From: CADEFF01 sp964569315
Lineage (GTDB): Bacteria > Pseudomonadota > Alphaproteobacteria > Dongiales > Dongiaceae
Reading direction: 5' to 3'
DNA length: 23,335 nt
NCBI GenBank assembly: GCA_964569315.1
Contig: CAZMUZ010000054.1
Coordinates: 1-23,335, forward strand
Shown: positions 7,451 through 15,129 of the stretch, one piece after another
Position numbering within the stretch: position 1 is the first letter of the stretch
Layout of the letters: every line of letters starts with the position of its first letter
Made by a program: the position numbers and the translations under genes
The notes under the pieces: generated by a model
Database searches by the model: none
The model's input: only the letters and a program-made list of their open reading frames with translations
Told to the model about the DNA's origin: nothing

Positions 7451-7479
7451 AGTCTATTGCGACCAGCTCGCAACAGCAA
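7451..7479 (-). promoter_or_regulatory. Candidate promoter for the ABC ATPase with a 17-nt dyad filling the spacer
   Basis: On the minus strand TTGCTG (7479-7474) and TAGACT (7456-7451) are spaced by exactly 17 nt. That whole spacer is the dyad TTGCGA-GCTGG-TCGCAA (7473-7457), a perfect 6-bp inverted repeat. A dyad between -35 and -10 is a typical operator placement. The box matches are modest (3/6 and 4/6). A metal-responsive repressor would fit an iron-type transporter, but that is inference. Confidence 0.3.
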
Positions 7480-7494
7480 TTGCGTCAGGTCGCC

Positions 7495-8364
7495 TCAGCG
7501 AGGCTCGCCGATCTCCCGGTCCGCATCGGCTTCCGGGGCGTCGAGCGGATCTTCGATCGCGGCACCGCCCGGCGCATCGGCCGCGAGGGTGCCCTCCTCG
7601 TCATCCTCGGCACCGTCCTCGACGTCTTCGCCGTCGTCGCGGTCCCCGTCCTCGCCGGACCGGTCCCCGTCGGACCGGTCGCGGGTAGCGGGCTCGACGC
7701 CATCCTCCTCTTCGCCGCCTTCCTCGCTCCCCGCCTCGCCATCCTCCTCTTCGGCGTCGTCGGCAGTCTCGCCATTGCCGGACCCGTTCGCCATCGCGGC
7801 CATGACCTGGGCGCCGAGGGTCGAGATGGCCGGCCGCGCGTCCAGCAGGCCGGCGGCGCGCAGCTCCTCGATCCCAGGCAGGGCGTCGAGGCTGTCGAGG
7901 CCGAACTGCTCAAGAAAGCTCTCCGAGGTGACCCAGGTGACCGGTCGGCCGGGCGTCTGCCGCCGGCCCTTCGGCTTGATCCAGCCGATCTCGAGCAGCC
8001 TGTCGAGCGTGCCCTGCGAGATGATGACGCCGCGAATCTCCTCGATCTCGCCGCGCGTCACCGGCTGGTGATAGGCGACGATGGCAAGGGTCTCGATCGC
8101 CGCGCGGGACAGCTTCCGCGTGACCGTCGTCTCGATCGCGAGCCGTTCCGCGAGGTCCGGCGCGGTGCGGAAGCACCAGCGGTCGTCGTGCTGGATCAGA
8201 TGGATGCCGCGATTGGCGTAGAGCTGCTGCAGCTCGGTCAGCAAGCCCTCGAGGTCGGCGCCCTCCGGAAGGCGCTGCGCCATGGCCGGCTTGGGCATGG
8301 GCTCGACCGCGGCGAACAGCATCGCCTCGAGCAGTCGGATGAGCTGGAACCGTTCTTCACTCAT
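7495..8364 (-). CDS. scpB: Segregation and condensation protein B
   Basis: Predicted 289-residue kite subunit of the SMC-ScpAB condensin complex, which organises and segregates the chromosome. Residues 1-173 contain the two winged-helix domains; family features include LLEAMLFAAVEPM at the N terminus and ETLAIVAYHQPVTRGEIEEIRG (about 91-112), plus GRRQTPGRPVTWVTSESFLEQFGL. The remaining part is unusual: from about residue 200 to the end it is almost all Asp, Glu, Gly and Arg (for example EEEDGEAGSEEGGEEEDG), a disordered acidic tail of about 90 residues. The GATG overlap with scpA (ATGA at 8361-8364) shows translational coupling. Many alphaproteobacterial ScpB proteins have variable tails, so the core call is secure. 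Confidence 0.94.
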   Translation of the reverse strand: MSEERFQLIRLLEAMLFAAVEPMPKPAMAQRLPEGADLEGLLTELQQLYANRGIHLIQHDDRWCFRTAPDLAERLAIETTVTRKLSRAAIETLAIVAYHQPVTRGEIEEIRGVIISQGTLDRLLEIGWIKPKGRRQTPGRPVTWVTSESFLEQFGLDSLDALPGIEELRAAGLLDARPAISTLGAQVMAAMANGSGNGETADDAEEEDGEAGSEEGGEEEDGVEPATRDRSDGDRSGEDGDRDDGEDVEDGAEDDEEGTLAADAPGGAAIEDPLDAPEADADREIGEPR

Positions 8365-9158
8365 GGGACCTCGCCCGTCTGGGTCTGGAGGGCACGCAGG
8401 TAGATCGGCCCGAACGGGCCGTCCTGGCGCAGTTCGATGCGACCCGATCGGCAGAGCTCGAGGGTCGCGGCAAAGGTGGCGGCAAGCGCGGACCGGCGGC
8501 GGATCGGGTTGACGCCCGGCTCCACCGGCAGGAAGGCCTTGAGCGTCTGCCAGTCGGGATTGCCGCCCAGCATCGCCGAGAACCGCTTCAGCGCATCATC
8601 CATCGAATAGAGATCGGTCGGCAGAATCTGGAGGCGGCCCACCTGCTTCGCCGTGACCTGGCGCGCATAGGCGCTCAGCAGGTCGTAGAGCTTCGCCTCA
8701 TAGACCGGCTTCGCCACGATGCGCAGCCCCTCGGGCTTGCCGCGCATGAAGAAATCGCGGCCGAGCTGCGGACGGCCCATGAGCCTCTGGCCGGCGTCCT
8801 GCATCGCCTGCAGCCGCTGTAGCTGGAAGGCGAGCGCAGCCGCCATCTCGGCGCCCGTGGGCTCGGCATCGCCCGGCGGCTCCGGCAGCAGCAGCCGCGA
8901 TTTGAGATAGGCGAGCCATGCCGCCATCACGAGGTAGTCGGCGGCGATCTCGAGCTCGAGCTGGCGCGCGCGCGCGATGAAACCGAGATACTGGTCCGCA
9001 AGATCGAGGATCGAGAGCTTGCGCAGATCCACCTTCTGATCGCGCGCCAGCGTGAGCAGCACGTCGATCGGCCCCTCGAACCCGTCGAGGTCGAGCCGGA
9101 AGTCGCCGCCGGCCGTTGGCACCGGCCGATCTTCTTCGAAAGTGGCTGTTTCGGTCAT
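8361..9158 (-). CDS. scpA: Segregation and condensation protein A
   Basis: Predicted 265-residue kleisin subunit that bridges SMC heads and binds the ScpB dimer. The N-terminal SMC-neck-binding region is clear at about residues 22-60 (LDGFEGPIDVLLTLARDQKVDL, LSILDLADQYLGFI), followed by EIAADYLVMAAWLAYLKSRLLLPEP. The C terminus shows the winged-helix end with LSALAATFAATLELCRSG-like wording (actual segment RRSALAATFAATLELC). Length is usual. It follows the site-2 protease gene by 9 nt and overlaps scpB by 4 nt. No strong Shine-Dalgarno precedes the ATG, which may reflect coupling to the upstream gene. Confidence 0.95.
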   Translation of the reverse strand: MTETATFEEDRPVPTAGGDFRLDLDGFEGPIDVLLTLARDQKVDLRKLSILDLADQYLGFIARARQLELEIAADYLVMAAWLAYLKSRLLLPEPPGDAEPTGAEMAAALAFQLQRLQAMQDAGQRLMGRPQLGRDFFMRGKPEGLRIVAKPVYEAKLYDLLSAYARQVTAKQVGRLQILPTDLYSMDDALKRFSAMLGGNPDWQTLKAFLPVEPGVNPIRRRSALAATFAATLELCRSGRIELRQDGPFGPIYLRALQTQTGEVP

Positions 9159-9167
9159 GCAGCCGTT

Positions 9168-9863
9168 TTAATTCAAGCCGGTGAGGTTTGCGATGAGATT
9201 CGCGAGCCAACGCACCGAGTTTCCGATGAGACTGCCGATCGGATCCATCGGAATCCCGATCTGTTCGCCGATGAAGGGCAGCAGCAGGAGCGCGCCAAGC
9301 ACGATGAAGATGCCGACTCGCTCGAGTCGCGCGAGTCGCATCGCCAGCGGCTGCGGCAGCAGCCCGACCGCAACGCGGCCGCCGTCGAGCGGCGGGATCG
9401 GCAGCATGTTGAAAACGGCCAGGATGAGGTTGAGCGTCACCGACGCCCGCAGCATTTCTTCGTACCACGCCTGGGCAGCGACGGGCGCCCACGACACCGT
9501 GTGGAAAAGCAGCATGGAGATGAAGGCGAGCACGAGATTGGTCGCCGGTCCCGCCGCCGCGACCACGATCATGCCGAGCCGCCGCGGCTTGAGGCGAAAG
9601 AAATTCACCGGCACCGGTTTCGCAAAACCGAACATGAAGCTGCCACGGGTCGCCATGAGCAGCATCAGCGGCAGGACGACGGTGCCGAAGGGATCGATAT
9701 GGCGAAACGGATTCGCAGTGACCCGGCCGCGCTGCAAGGCCGTATCGTCGCCGAACCGGAGGGCGGCGAACCCATGTGCCGCCTCGTGGAGCGGAATCGC
9801 GGTCAGCATGGGAATCGCCCAGATGGTGATCGTCCGCAGCAGATCCGGAAATTCGTCGAACAT
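9168..9863 (-). CDS. Site-2 protease family (M50) membrane metalloprotease
   Basis: Predicted 231-residue multi-pass membrane protease. The zinc motif HEAAH lies at residues 26-30 in the first hydrophobic segment (PMLTAIPLHEAAHGFAA). The third ligand is Asp160 in FNMLPIPPLDGGR, the standard second motif. No PDZ domain is present, so it belongs to the small group of M50 enzymes (often annotated as 'site-2 protease family protein' or YwhC-like). In between, FAKPVPVNFFRLKPRR is a typical loop of this group. The C terminus adds one more hydrophobic helix. Substrates are unknown. It is embedded between nagZ (6-nt gap) and scpA (9-nt gap), a common arrangement in this lineage. Confidence 0.92.
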   Translation of the reverse strand: MFDEFPDLLRTITIWAIPMLTAIPLHEAAHGFAALRFGDDTALQRGRVTANPFRHIDPFGTVVLPLMLLMATRGSFMFGFAKPVPVNFFRLKPRRLGMIVVAAAGPATNLVLAFISMLLFHTVSWAPVAAQAWYEEMLRASVTLNLILAVFNMLPIPPLDGGRVAVGLLPQPLAMRLARLERVGIFIVLGALLLLPFIGEQIGIPMDPIGSLIGNSVRWLANLIANLTGLN

Positions 9864-9869
9864 GCCGGA

Positions 9870-10883
9870 TCAGGCTTTCATCAATGCATCGAGGCGTTCG
9901 AGCGAGGCGATCGTCGGGGCGTTCTTCCGGGCCTCGTCGAGCCGGTGCCGGCCGCGCCGGATGCGATCGGCGGTCGCCGGCCGCATCGGGCCGATGGACC
10001 CGACCACCTCTTCCATCTCGGCCATGATCCCGTTGCAATGGAGCACGAGGTCGCAACCGGCCGCGAGCGCGCCCGCCGCGAGATCGCCGAGCCGCCCCTG
10101 CAGCGCCTTCATGGAAAGATCGTCGCACACCAGCACGCCATCGAAGCCGATATCGCCCCGAATGATGTCGGCGATCACCGTCGGCGAGAGCGTCGCCGGC
10201 CGCGCCGGATCGATCCGGTCGAACAGGATATGGGCGGTCATCGCCCAGGGCATGTCGCGCAACAGGCGGAAGGGCTTGAAGTCGCTGCGCGCGAGCTCTT
10301 CCCGGCTGGCATCGACCGTCGGCAGCGCGTGATGGCTGTCGACCGTGGCGCGGCCATGACCCGGCATGTGCTTGACGATCGGCAGCACGCCCGCCGCCAT
10401 CAATCCTTCGCAGACGGCGCGTCCGAGATCCGCGACCTCGTCGGGATCGGCGGAATAAGCGCGATCGCCGATCACCGCATGGGCGCCCGGCCGGGCGAGA
10501 TCCAGCACCGGCGCGCAATCCACATCGATGCCGAGCGCGGCAAGCTCCATGCCGATGAGCTGGCTGTTGAGCGCCGCCGCCTCGCGCGCCGCAACCCGGC
10601 TGCGGGCGTTCAACTCGCCGAAGCGCGCCGCGGTCGGGGCGGCGCGCCAATGCGGCGGCTTGAGGCGCTGCACGCGCCCGCCCTCCTGGTCGATCAGGAT
10701 CGGCGCATCCGCGCGGCCGACCGCCTCCCGAAGCGCTGCGGTCAGCCGCCGGATCTGCGTCGGCGTCTCGCAATTGCGCTGAAACAGGATGAACCCGAGC
10801 GGATCGGCGTCGCGGAAGAAGCGGCGCTCGTCGGCCTCGAGCTCCGGCCCTTTCAGGCCGAAGATCGCGGGAAGCATGGTCAT
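9870..10883 (-). CDS. nagZ: Beta-N-acetylhexosaminidase (glycoside hydrolase family 3, NagZ type)
   Basis: Predicted 337-residue cytosolic enzyme that removes N-acetylglucosamine from anhydro-muropeptides in cell-wall recycling. Diagnostic motifs are present: DQEGGRVQRL (residues 65-74), the KH-x-PGHG loop with its mobile His (KHMPGHGRATVDSHHALP, 171-188), and the nucleophile region VCDDLSMKAL (252-261). Length matches single-domain NagZ. In organisms with inducible AmpC, NagZ products feed the AmpR signal, but no ampR/ampC is visible here. The start chosen gives MTMLPAIFGL; the second ATG two codons later is equally possible. It lies 19 nt after the SPOR gene and 6 nt before the protease. 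Confidence 0.95.
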   Translation of the reverse strand: MTMLPAIFGLKGPELEADERRFFRDADPLGFILFQRNCETPTQIRRLTAALREAVGRADAPILIDQEGGRVQRLKPPHWRAAPTAARFGELNARSRVAAREAAALNSQLIGMELAALGIDVDCAPVLDLARPGAHAVIGDRAYSADPDEVADLGRAVCEGLMAAGVLPIVKHMPGHGRATVDSHHALPTVDASREELARSDFKPFRLLRDMPWAMTAHILFDRIDPARPATLSPTVIADIIRGDIGFDGVLVCDDLSMKALQGRLGDLAAGALAAGCDLVLHCNGIMAEMEEVVGSIGPMRPATADRIRRGRHRLDEARKNAPTIASLERLDALMKA

Positions 10884-10902
10884 GCGAAACCGAGATCGGT
10901 CG

Positions 10903-11946
10903 CTATGGCCGCACGACGATGCATTGCTGGCCGCGCTGATTGAGCTTGCCGCAGAGGTCCTGCGCCAGGTTGCGGCTATCGAGCGGCCCGCCCTGGATGC
11001 GATAGAAGACGCCGCTCGCGCCGAGGTCGACTTTCTCGATGATCGGCTGGAGCGAGGTCAGGAGGTCCGGATACTGCTTCTGAAGCTTGGTCCAGGCCTC
11101 GCTGGCGGCGGCTTCGGATTTGAGCGCGGCAAGCTGGATGCGGTAGGCGTCGGCCGGGATGGCGGCGGTTTGCGTGGCCGCGGGCGCGGCTTCGACCGGC
11201 GCCGCAGCGGTAGTCTCGCCCGCGGCCGGTGTCGCGTCCGGCACAGGTGCCGCCTCGGCGGCGGCTTCCGCGCTCGTGCCCTCCGCGCCCGGAAGCTCGA
11301 CGGCCGGCGCTTCCGGCAAGGCGGACGAGGTCGTTTCCGTCCCGGCCGCAGGCGCGGCTTCGGCCGTATCGGTGCTCATGGTGGGCGGCACCTGCGGCTC
11401 TTCCGGCGGCGGCAGGAGCTGCTCGGTTTCCGGCTGGCTGTCCTCCGGATCGATCTCGTTGTAGATCAGCTTGTCCTGGTTCGGTACGGCAAGCCCGCCC
11501 TCCTCGGTCGGCTTCACCTTGGCGGGCTCGCTTGGCGCCTCGATCAGGACGGCCGAATCCTGCACACCCGCGCCCTGCATCTCGATGCCGAGATAGTAGA
11601 AGAGCGCGATGAGAATGACGGCCGGCACGGCCACGATCGGCGTAAAGAACCAGATCAGGCTGCGCTTCCTGGTACGCGGCGGCGCCTCGCGCCGGACGGT
11701 GACCGGCTCCTGGTCCGCCGGCTCGTCGAGCTTGAAATATTGCGGCATCGGCGGGATCTCGGTCGCCGGCTCGTCGTCGCCGAGCGGCACCGGTCCGATC
11801 GGTTCCTGATGCCCGCCTTGCCCGCCCGTGAAGTGCGGCTCCACCCGCGGCGCGTTCGGATCCGCCTGGGCGCGCTTGCGCGCCAGCGCCGCAGCGATCG
11901 CCGCCTGGACGTCGGAAGGGCCGGAACTGGGGTTGTCGGGGGCCAT
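10903..11946 (-). CDS. SPOR-domain membrane protein
   Basis: Predicted 347-residue bitopic membrane protein. Residues 1-96 are a cytoplasmic, Pro/Asp-rich segment; one membrane helix spans about 97-119 (LIWFFTPIVAVPAVILIALF) after an RTRKR stop-transfer cluster. A long Pro/Ala/Glu/Thr-rich periplasmic linker follows, and the C-terminal ~75 residues form a SPOR domain (AYRIQLAALKSEAAASEAW ... VFYRIQGGPLDSRNLAQDLC ... QQCIVV). SPOR domains bind denuded glycan strands at the division septum, so a role in septal peptidoglycan is likely. The ATG overlaps the argS stop by one base (TGATG), which implies coupled translation. I know of no fixed gene name for this orthologue. Confidence 0.92.
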   Translation of the reverse strand: MAPDNPSSGPSDVQAAIAAALARKRAQADPNAPRVEPHFTGGQGGHQEPIGPVPLGDDEPATEIPPMPQYFKLDEPADQEPVTVRREAPPRTRKRSLIWFFTPIVAVPAVILIALFYYLGIEMQGAGVQDSAVLIEAPSEPAKVKPTEEGGLAVPNQDKLIYNEIDPEDSQPETEQLLPPPEEPQVPPTMSTDTAEAAPAAGTETTSSALPEAPAVELPGAEGTSAEAAAEAAPVPDATPAAGETTAAAPVEAAPAATQTAAIPADAYRIQLAALKSEAAASEAWTKLQKQYPDLLTSLQPIIEKVDLGASGVFYRIQGGPLDSRNLAQDLCGKLNQRGQQCIVVRP

Positions 11947-13700
11947 CAGCGCATTTCCTCGACCGGTTTAACTCCGAAGATGCCGAGCCCGGCGGCGATA
12001 ACGAAGGCGAAGGCCCGCACCATGGCAAGCCGTGCCGCCGTGAGCCCCGGGTCGTCCGGCATCAGGAACCGCAGGCTCGCTTCGTCCTTGCCCTTGTTCC
12101 ATAGGCCATGGAAGGCAGCCGCGAGATCGTAGAGGTAGAACGCGATCCGGTGCGGCTCGTGGGCCTCGGCGGCGCTCTCGATCAGCCGAGGCCAGCCCGC
12201 CATCAATCTGATCAAACCAAGCTCACCCGAGTCCGTCAAGCGTTGCACGTGCGCCTTCGCCAGCGACTCCGCATCGAGTCCGATGCCCGGAAATTCCGCG
12301 GCGGCGTGACGCAGGACCGAGTGCGCCCGCGCATGGGCGTATTGCACATAGAACACCGGATTGTCGCGCGACTGCTCCTGGACCTTGACCAGGTCGAAGT
12401 CGAGCGGCGCATCGTTCTTGCGCGTGAGCATGATGAAGCGCACCACGTCGCGCCCGACTTCTTCCACGACCTCGGCGAGGGTGACGAAGGTTCCGGCGCG
12501 CTTCGACATCTTCACCTGCTGACCGTCGCGCAACAGCTTGACGAGCTGGCAAATCTTGACGTCGAGCGCACCCTTGCCGCCGGTGATCGCGGTGACGGCC
12601 GCCGTCATCCGCTTGATGTAGCCGCCATGGTCGGCGCCCCAGATGTCGATCATGGTGGCGAAGCCGCGCCGATACTTGTCGTAGTGGTTGGCGATGTCGT
12701 TCGCGAAGTAGGTCCAGTTCCCGTCCGACTTCTTCAGCGGCCGGTCCACGTCGTCGCCGAACTGGCTCGCGCGGAACAGCGTCTGCGGCCGCGGCTCCCA
12801 GTCGTCGGGCGTCTTTCCCTTGGGCGGCTCCAGCACGCCGATATAGACGAGGCCGCGCTCCTGCAGCGCCCCGACCGCCCGCTCGACCCCGCCGGACTCG
12901 ACGAGCGCGCGCTCGGAGCTGAACACGTCCTGATGGATGCCGAGCGCCGCGAGATCGTCGCGGATGAGCTTCATCATCTCGTCGATGGCGAACTGCCGGA
13001 TCGGCGCGAGCCATTCGCTCTCGGGCTTGCCCAGCCACTTCTTCCCGTCGCGCGCCGCGAGCGCGACGCCGACCGCCTTCAGATAGTCGCCGGGATAAAG
13101 CCCCTCGGGGATGGCGTCGATCGTCTCGCCGAGCGCTTCGCCGTAGCGCAGATAGGTCGAGCGCGCGAGCACGTCCACCTGCCCGCCCGCATCGTTGATG
13201 TAATATTCCCGGGTGACCTTGTAGCCGACCTTGTCGAGCAGCGAGGCGAGCGCATCGCCCACCACGGCGCCGCGCGCATGGGCCAGGTGGAGAGGGCCCG
13301 TCGGGTTGGCCGAGACATATTCGACATTGACCGCCTCGCCCGCTCCCATCGCCGAGGCGCCGTAATCGACGCCGGCCGAAAGGATGTCCCCGAGCCGCGC
13401 CTGCCAGAAACGGTCGGCGATGCGCAGATTGATGAAGCCGGGGCCCGCGATTACCGCTTCCGTCACCTCCGGATGCTGCGCGAGCCGTTCGACGAGCGCG
13501 GTCGCGATCTCGATCGGCTTCTTGCCGGCCGGCTTCGCCAGCACCATCGCCGCATTGGTCGAGATGTCGCCATGCGAGGGATCGCGCGGCGGCTCGACGC
13601 CGACGCGCGAAAGGTCGAGGCCCTGCGGCAGAGCGCCTGCCGCCATCAGCTCGCGGAGCGCCTGCGTCACCTCGTCCAGGAAATACTTGAAACCGTTCAT
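11946..13700 (-). CDS. argS: Arginyl-tRNA synthetase
   Basis: Predicted 584-residue class I synthetase that charges tRNA-Arg. The N-terminal Add1 domain is recognisable (GDISTNAAMVLAKPAGKKP), followed by the catalytic signature ANPTGPLHLAHARGAVVGDAL, in which the HIGH-like motif reads HLAH (residues 138-141). The KMSK-type loop is VKMSKRAGTFVTL. The C-terminal anticodon-binding DALR domain ends with AFAFVIAAGLGIFGVKPVEEM, characteristic of ArgRS. Length is normal. It starts 15 nt after the dgt stop and is overlapped by the SPOR gene at its own stop. The Ala in HLAH replaces the usual Gly and is noted as a finding. Confidence 0.97.
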   Translation of the reverse strand: MNGFKYFLDEVTQALRELMAAGALPQGLDLSRVGVEPPRDPSHGDISTNAAMVLAKPAGKKPIEIATALVERLAQHPEVTEAVIAGPGFINLRIADRFWQARLGDILSAGVDYGASAMGAGEAVNVEYVSANPTGPLHLAHARGAVVGDALASLLDKVGYKVTREYYINDAGGQVDVLARSTYLRYGEALGETIDAIPEGLYPGDYLKAVGVALAARDGKKWLGKPESEWLAPIRQFAIDEMMKLIRDDLAALGIHQDVFSSERALVESGGVERAVGALQERGLVYIGVLEPPKGKTPDDWEPRPQTLFRASQFGDDVDRPLKKSDGNWTYFANDIANHYDKYRRGFATMIDIWGADHGGYIKRMTAAVTAITGGKGALDVKICQLVKLLRDGQQVKMSKRAGTFVTLAEVVEEVGRDVVRFIMLTRKNDAPLDFDLVKVQEQSRDNPVFYVQYAHARAHSVLRHAAAEFPGIGLDAESLAKAHVQRLTDSGELGLIRLMAGWPRLIESAAEAHEPHRIAFYLYDLAAAFHGLWNKGKDEASLRFLMPDDPGLTAARLAMVRAFAFVIAAGLGIFGVKPVEEMR

Positions 13701-13715
13701 CGCAACTTCGCTTTC

Positions 13716-14969
13716 TCAGTCGTCGCTCTTGCCGAAATGCCGTTCGTGGTCGATCAGCGCGTAGCGGTCCGTCATGCCCGCAATGTAGTCCGCGACCACG
13801 CGCGCCGTCCGCGCCTCCGCCGGATCGCCGCCCACCGCCGGATCATCGCAGAGCGCCGCCCATTCGGGCGGCAGCTTCTCCGGGCTTGCCAGATAGAGCT
13901 CGAACAGATCGCCCACCACGCGCCCGGCGCGCTCGGTCATCCGGGTCACCCGCTCGTGGCGATACATGCGCTGAAAGAGGAATCGCTTCAAGGCGCGGTC
14001 GTTCTCGGCCATGGCCTCGGAGAAGGCGACGACCGCGCGGCCGAGGCCCCGGATCGCGTCCGCCGAGGCCGGCTTTGCCGCCCGAAGCCTGCGGCCGGTT
14101 TCCTCCAGCAAATCGACGACCATGCGATCGATCAACCGCCGGATCGATTCATGCACCAGCCGCGCGGGCTCGAGACCCGGATAGCGGCGGCCGACTTCCG
14201 CGAAGACGGGCCCCACCAGCGGCACTTCCGCCAGATCCTCGATCGCGAAGAGCCCGGCCCGCAGCCCGTCGTCGATATCGTGATTGTTATAGGCGATGTC
14301 GTCGGCGATCGCGGCGACCTGCGCCTCCGCGCTCGGCCAGCCGCCGAGTTCGAGATCCTGCTTCTCCGCCGAATAGCGCGCGATGGCGGCGGGGACTCCA
14401 CGCGCGCGCGTCTTCGCCGAAGCGCCGGGCCCGAGGAGCGGGCCATTATGCTTGGCGATGCCCTCGAGCGTCTCCCAGGTGAGATTCAACCCGTCGAACT
14501 CCGCATAGCGATGCTCGAGCTCGACCAGGATGCGGAAGGTCTGCGCATTGTGGTCGAAGCCGCCATAGTCGCGCATGCCGGCATCGAGCGCTTCCTCGCC
14601 GGCATGACCGAAGGGGGTGTGGCCGAGATCGTGGGCCAGCGCCACCGCCTCGCCGAGATCCTCGTCCAGCCCCAGACAGCGACAGACGGTGCGCGCGATC
14701 TGCGCCACCTCGATGCTGTGGGTCAGCCGGGTCCGGTAATAGTCGCCTTCGTGGTAAACGAAGACTTGCGTCTTGTGCTTCAGCCGCCGGAAGGCGCCCG
14801 AATGGATGATCCGGTCGCGGTCGCGCTGAAACGGGGACCTGGTCGTGCTCTCGGGCTCGCGAAAGAGACGGCCGCGGCTCTGCGCCGCTTCCGCCGCATA
14901 AGGACGAAGCCGGTAAGGCGGCAGGGCTGCCTGGAGCCGGCCGGGGCTGGTGTCGGGCTCTGCCGGCAT
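13716..14969 (-). CDS. dgt: Deoxyguanosinetriphosphate triphosphohydrolase-like protein
   Basis: Predicted 417-residue HD-domain dNTPase that splits dNTPs into deoxynucleoside and triphosphate. The metal site is complete: His84 in RTRLTHSIEVAQIA, the His113-Asp114 pair in LAHDLGHTPFGHAGE, and Asp223 in IADDIAYNNHD. The N-terminal SPFQRDRDRIIHSGAFRRLKHKTQVF stretch identifies the dGTPase-like (type 2) family. It is the first gene of the long minus-strand block, 15 nt before argS. The ATG at 14969 has no Shine-Dalgarno in front of it, and a -10-like TAGGTT ends 7 nt upstream, so the transcript may begin at or next to the start codon. An in-frame later start would lose only the Pro/Ala-rich first ~25 residues. 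Confidence 0.94.
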   Translation of the reverse strand: MPAEPDTSPGRLQAALPPYRLRPYAAEAAQSRGRLFREPESTTRSPFQRDRDRIIHSGAFRRLKHKTQVFVYHEGDYYRTRLTHSIEVAQIARTVCRCLGLDEDLGEAVALAHDLGHTPFGHAGEEALDAGMRDYGGFDHNAQTFRILVELEHRYAEFDGLNLTWETLEGIAKHNGPLLGPGASAKTRARGVPAAIARYSAEKQDLELGGWPSAEAQVAAIADDIAYNNHDIDDGLRAGLFAIEDLAEVPLVGPVFAEVGRRYPGLEPARLVHESIRRLIDRMVVDLLEETGRRLRAAKPASADAIRGLGRAVVAFSEAMAENDRALKRFLFQRMYRHERVTRMTERAGRVVGDLFELYLASPEKLPPEWAALCDDPAVGGDPAEARTARVVADYIAGMTDRYALIDHERHFGKSDD

Positions 14970-14975
14970 GGCCGG

Positions 14976-15004
14976 AACCTAGCCGCCGGAACCCTTGAGG
15001 GCAA
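14976..15004 (-). promoter_or_regulatory. Candidate dgt promoter (TTGCCC-17-TAGGTT), possibly leaderless
   Basis: On the minus strand TTGCCC (15004-14999), a 17-nt spacer and TAGGTT (14981-14976) lie directly upstream of the dgt ATG at 14969. The transcription start expected about 7 nt after the -10 box coincides with the A of ATG. The -10 match is only 3 of 6. Confidence 0.3.
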
Positions 15005-15039
15005 TCGCGGCGGTAACCGGCTTACCCCGCACCCATGGT

Positions 15040-15067
15040 TTGACAAATCGAGGCGGGCGCCTAGATT
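15040..15067 (+). promoter_or_regulatory. Sigma70-like promoter for the erpA-type gene
   Basis: TTGACA (15040-15045) is a perfect -35 consensus, followed after 16 nt by TAGATT (15062-15067; 4 of 6). The predicted start near 15074 would give a leader of about 55 nt before the ATG at 15130. It lies in the divergent dgt/erpA gap and is the clearest promoter in the window. Confidence 0.65.
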
Positions 15068-15129
15068 CCTGATAGACTGACGGCCTCGGGTGCCGGGACG
15101 GCTCCGAACTCCCTCGCAAGGGCCTGGAA

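Noticed and set aside
8698..10773. A 691-codon minus-strand open frame.
   Set aside because: Same strand but out of frame with scpA, the M50 protease and nagZ; Arg-rich shadow translation.
12108..15080. A 990-codon open frame on the plus strand.
   Set aside because: Antisense to argS and dgt, which have complete motifs; composition is typical of a GC shadow frame.
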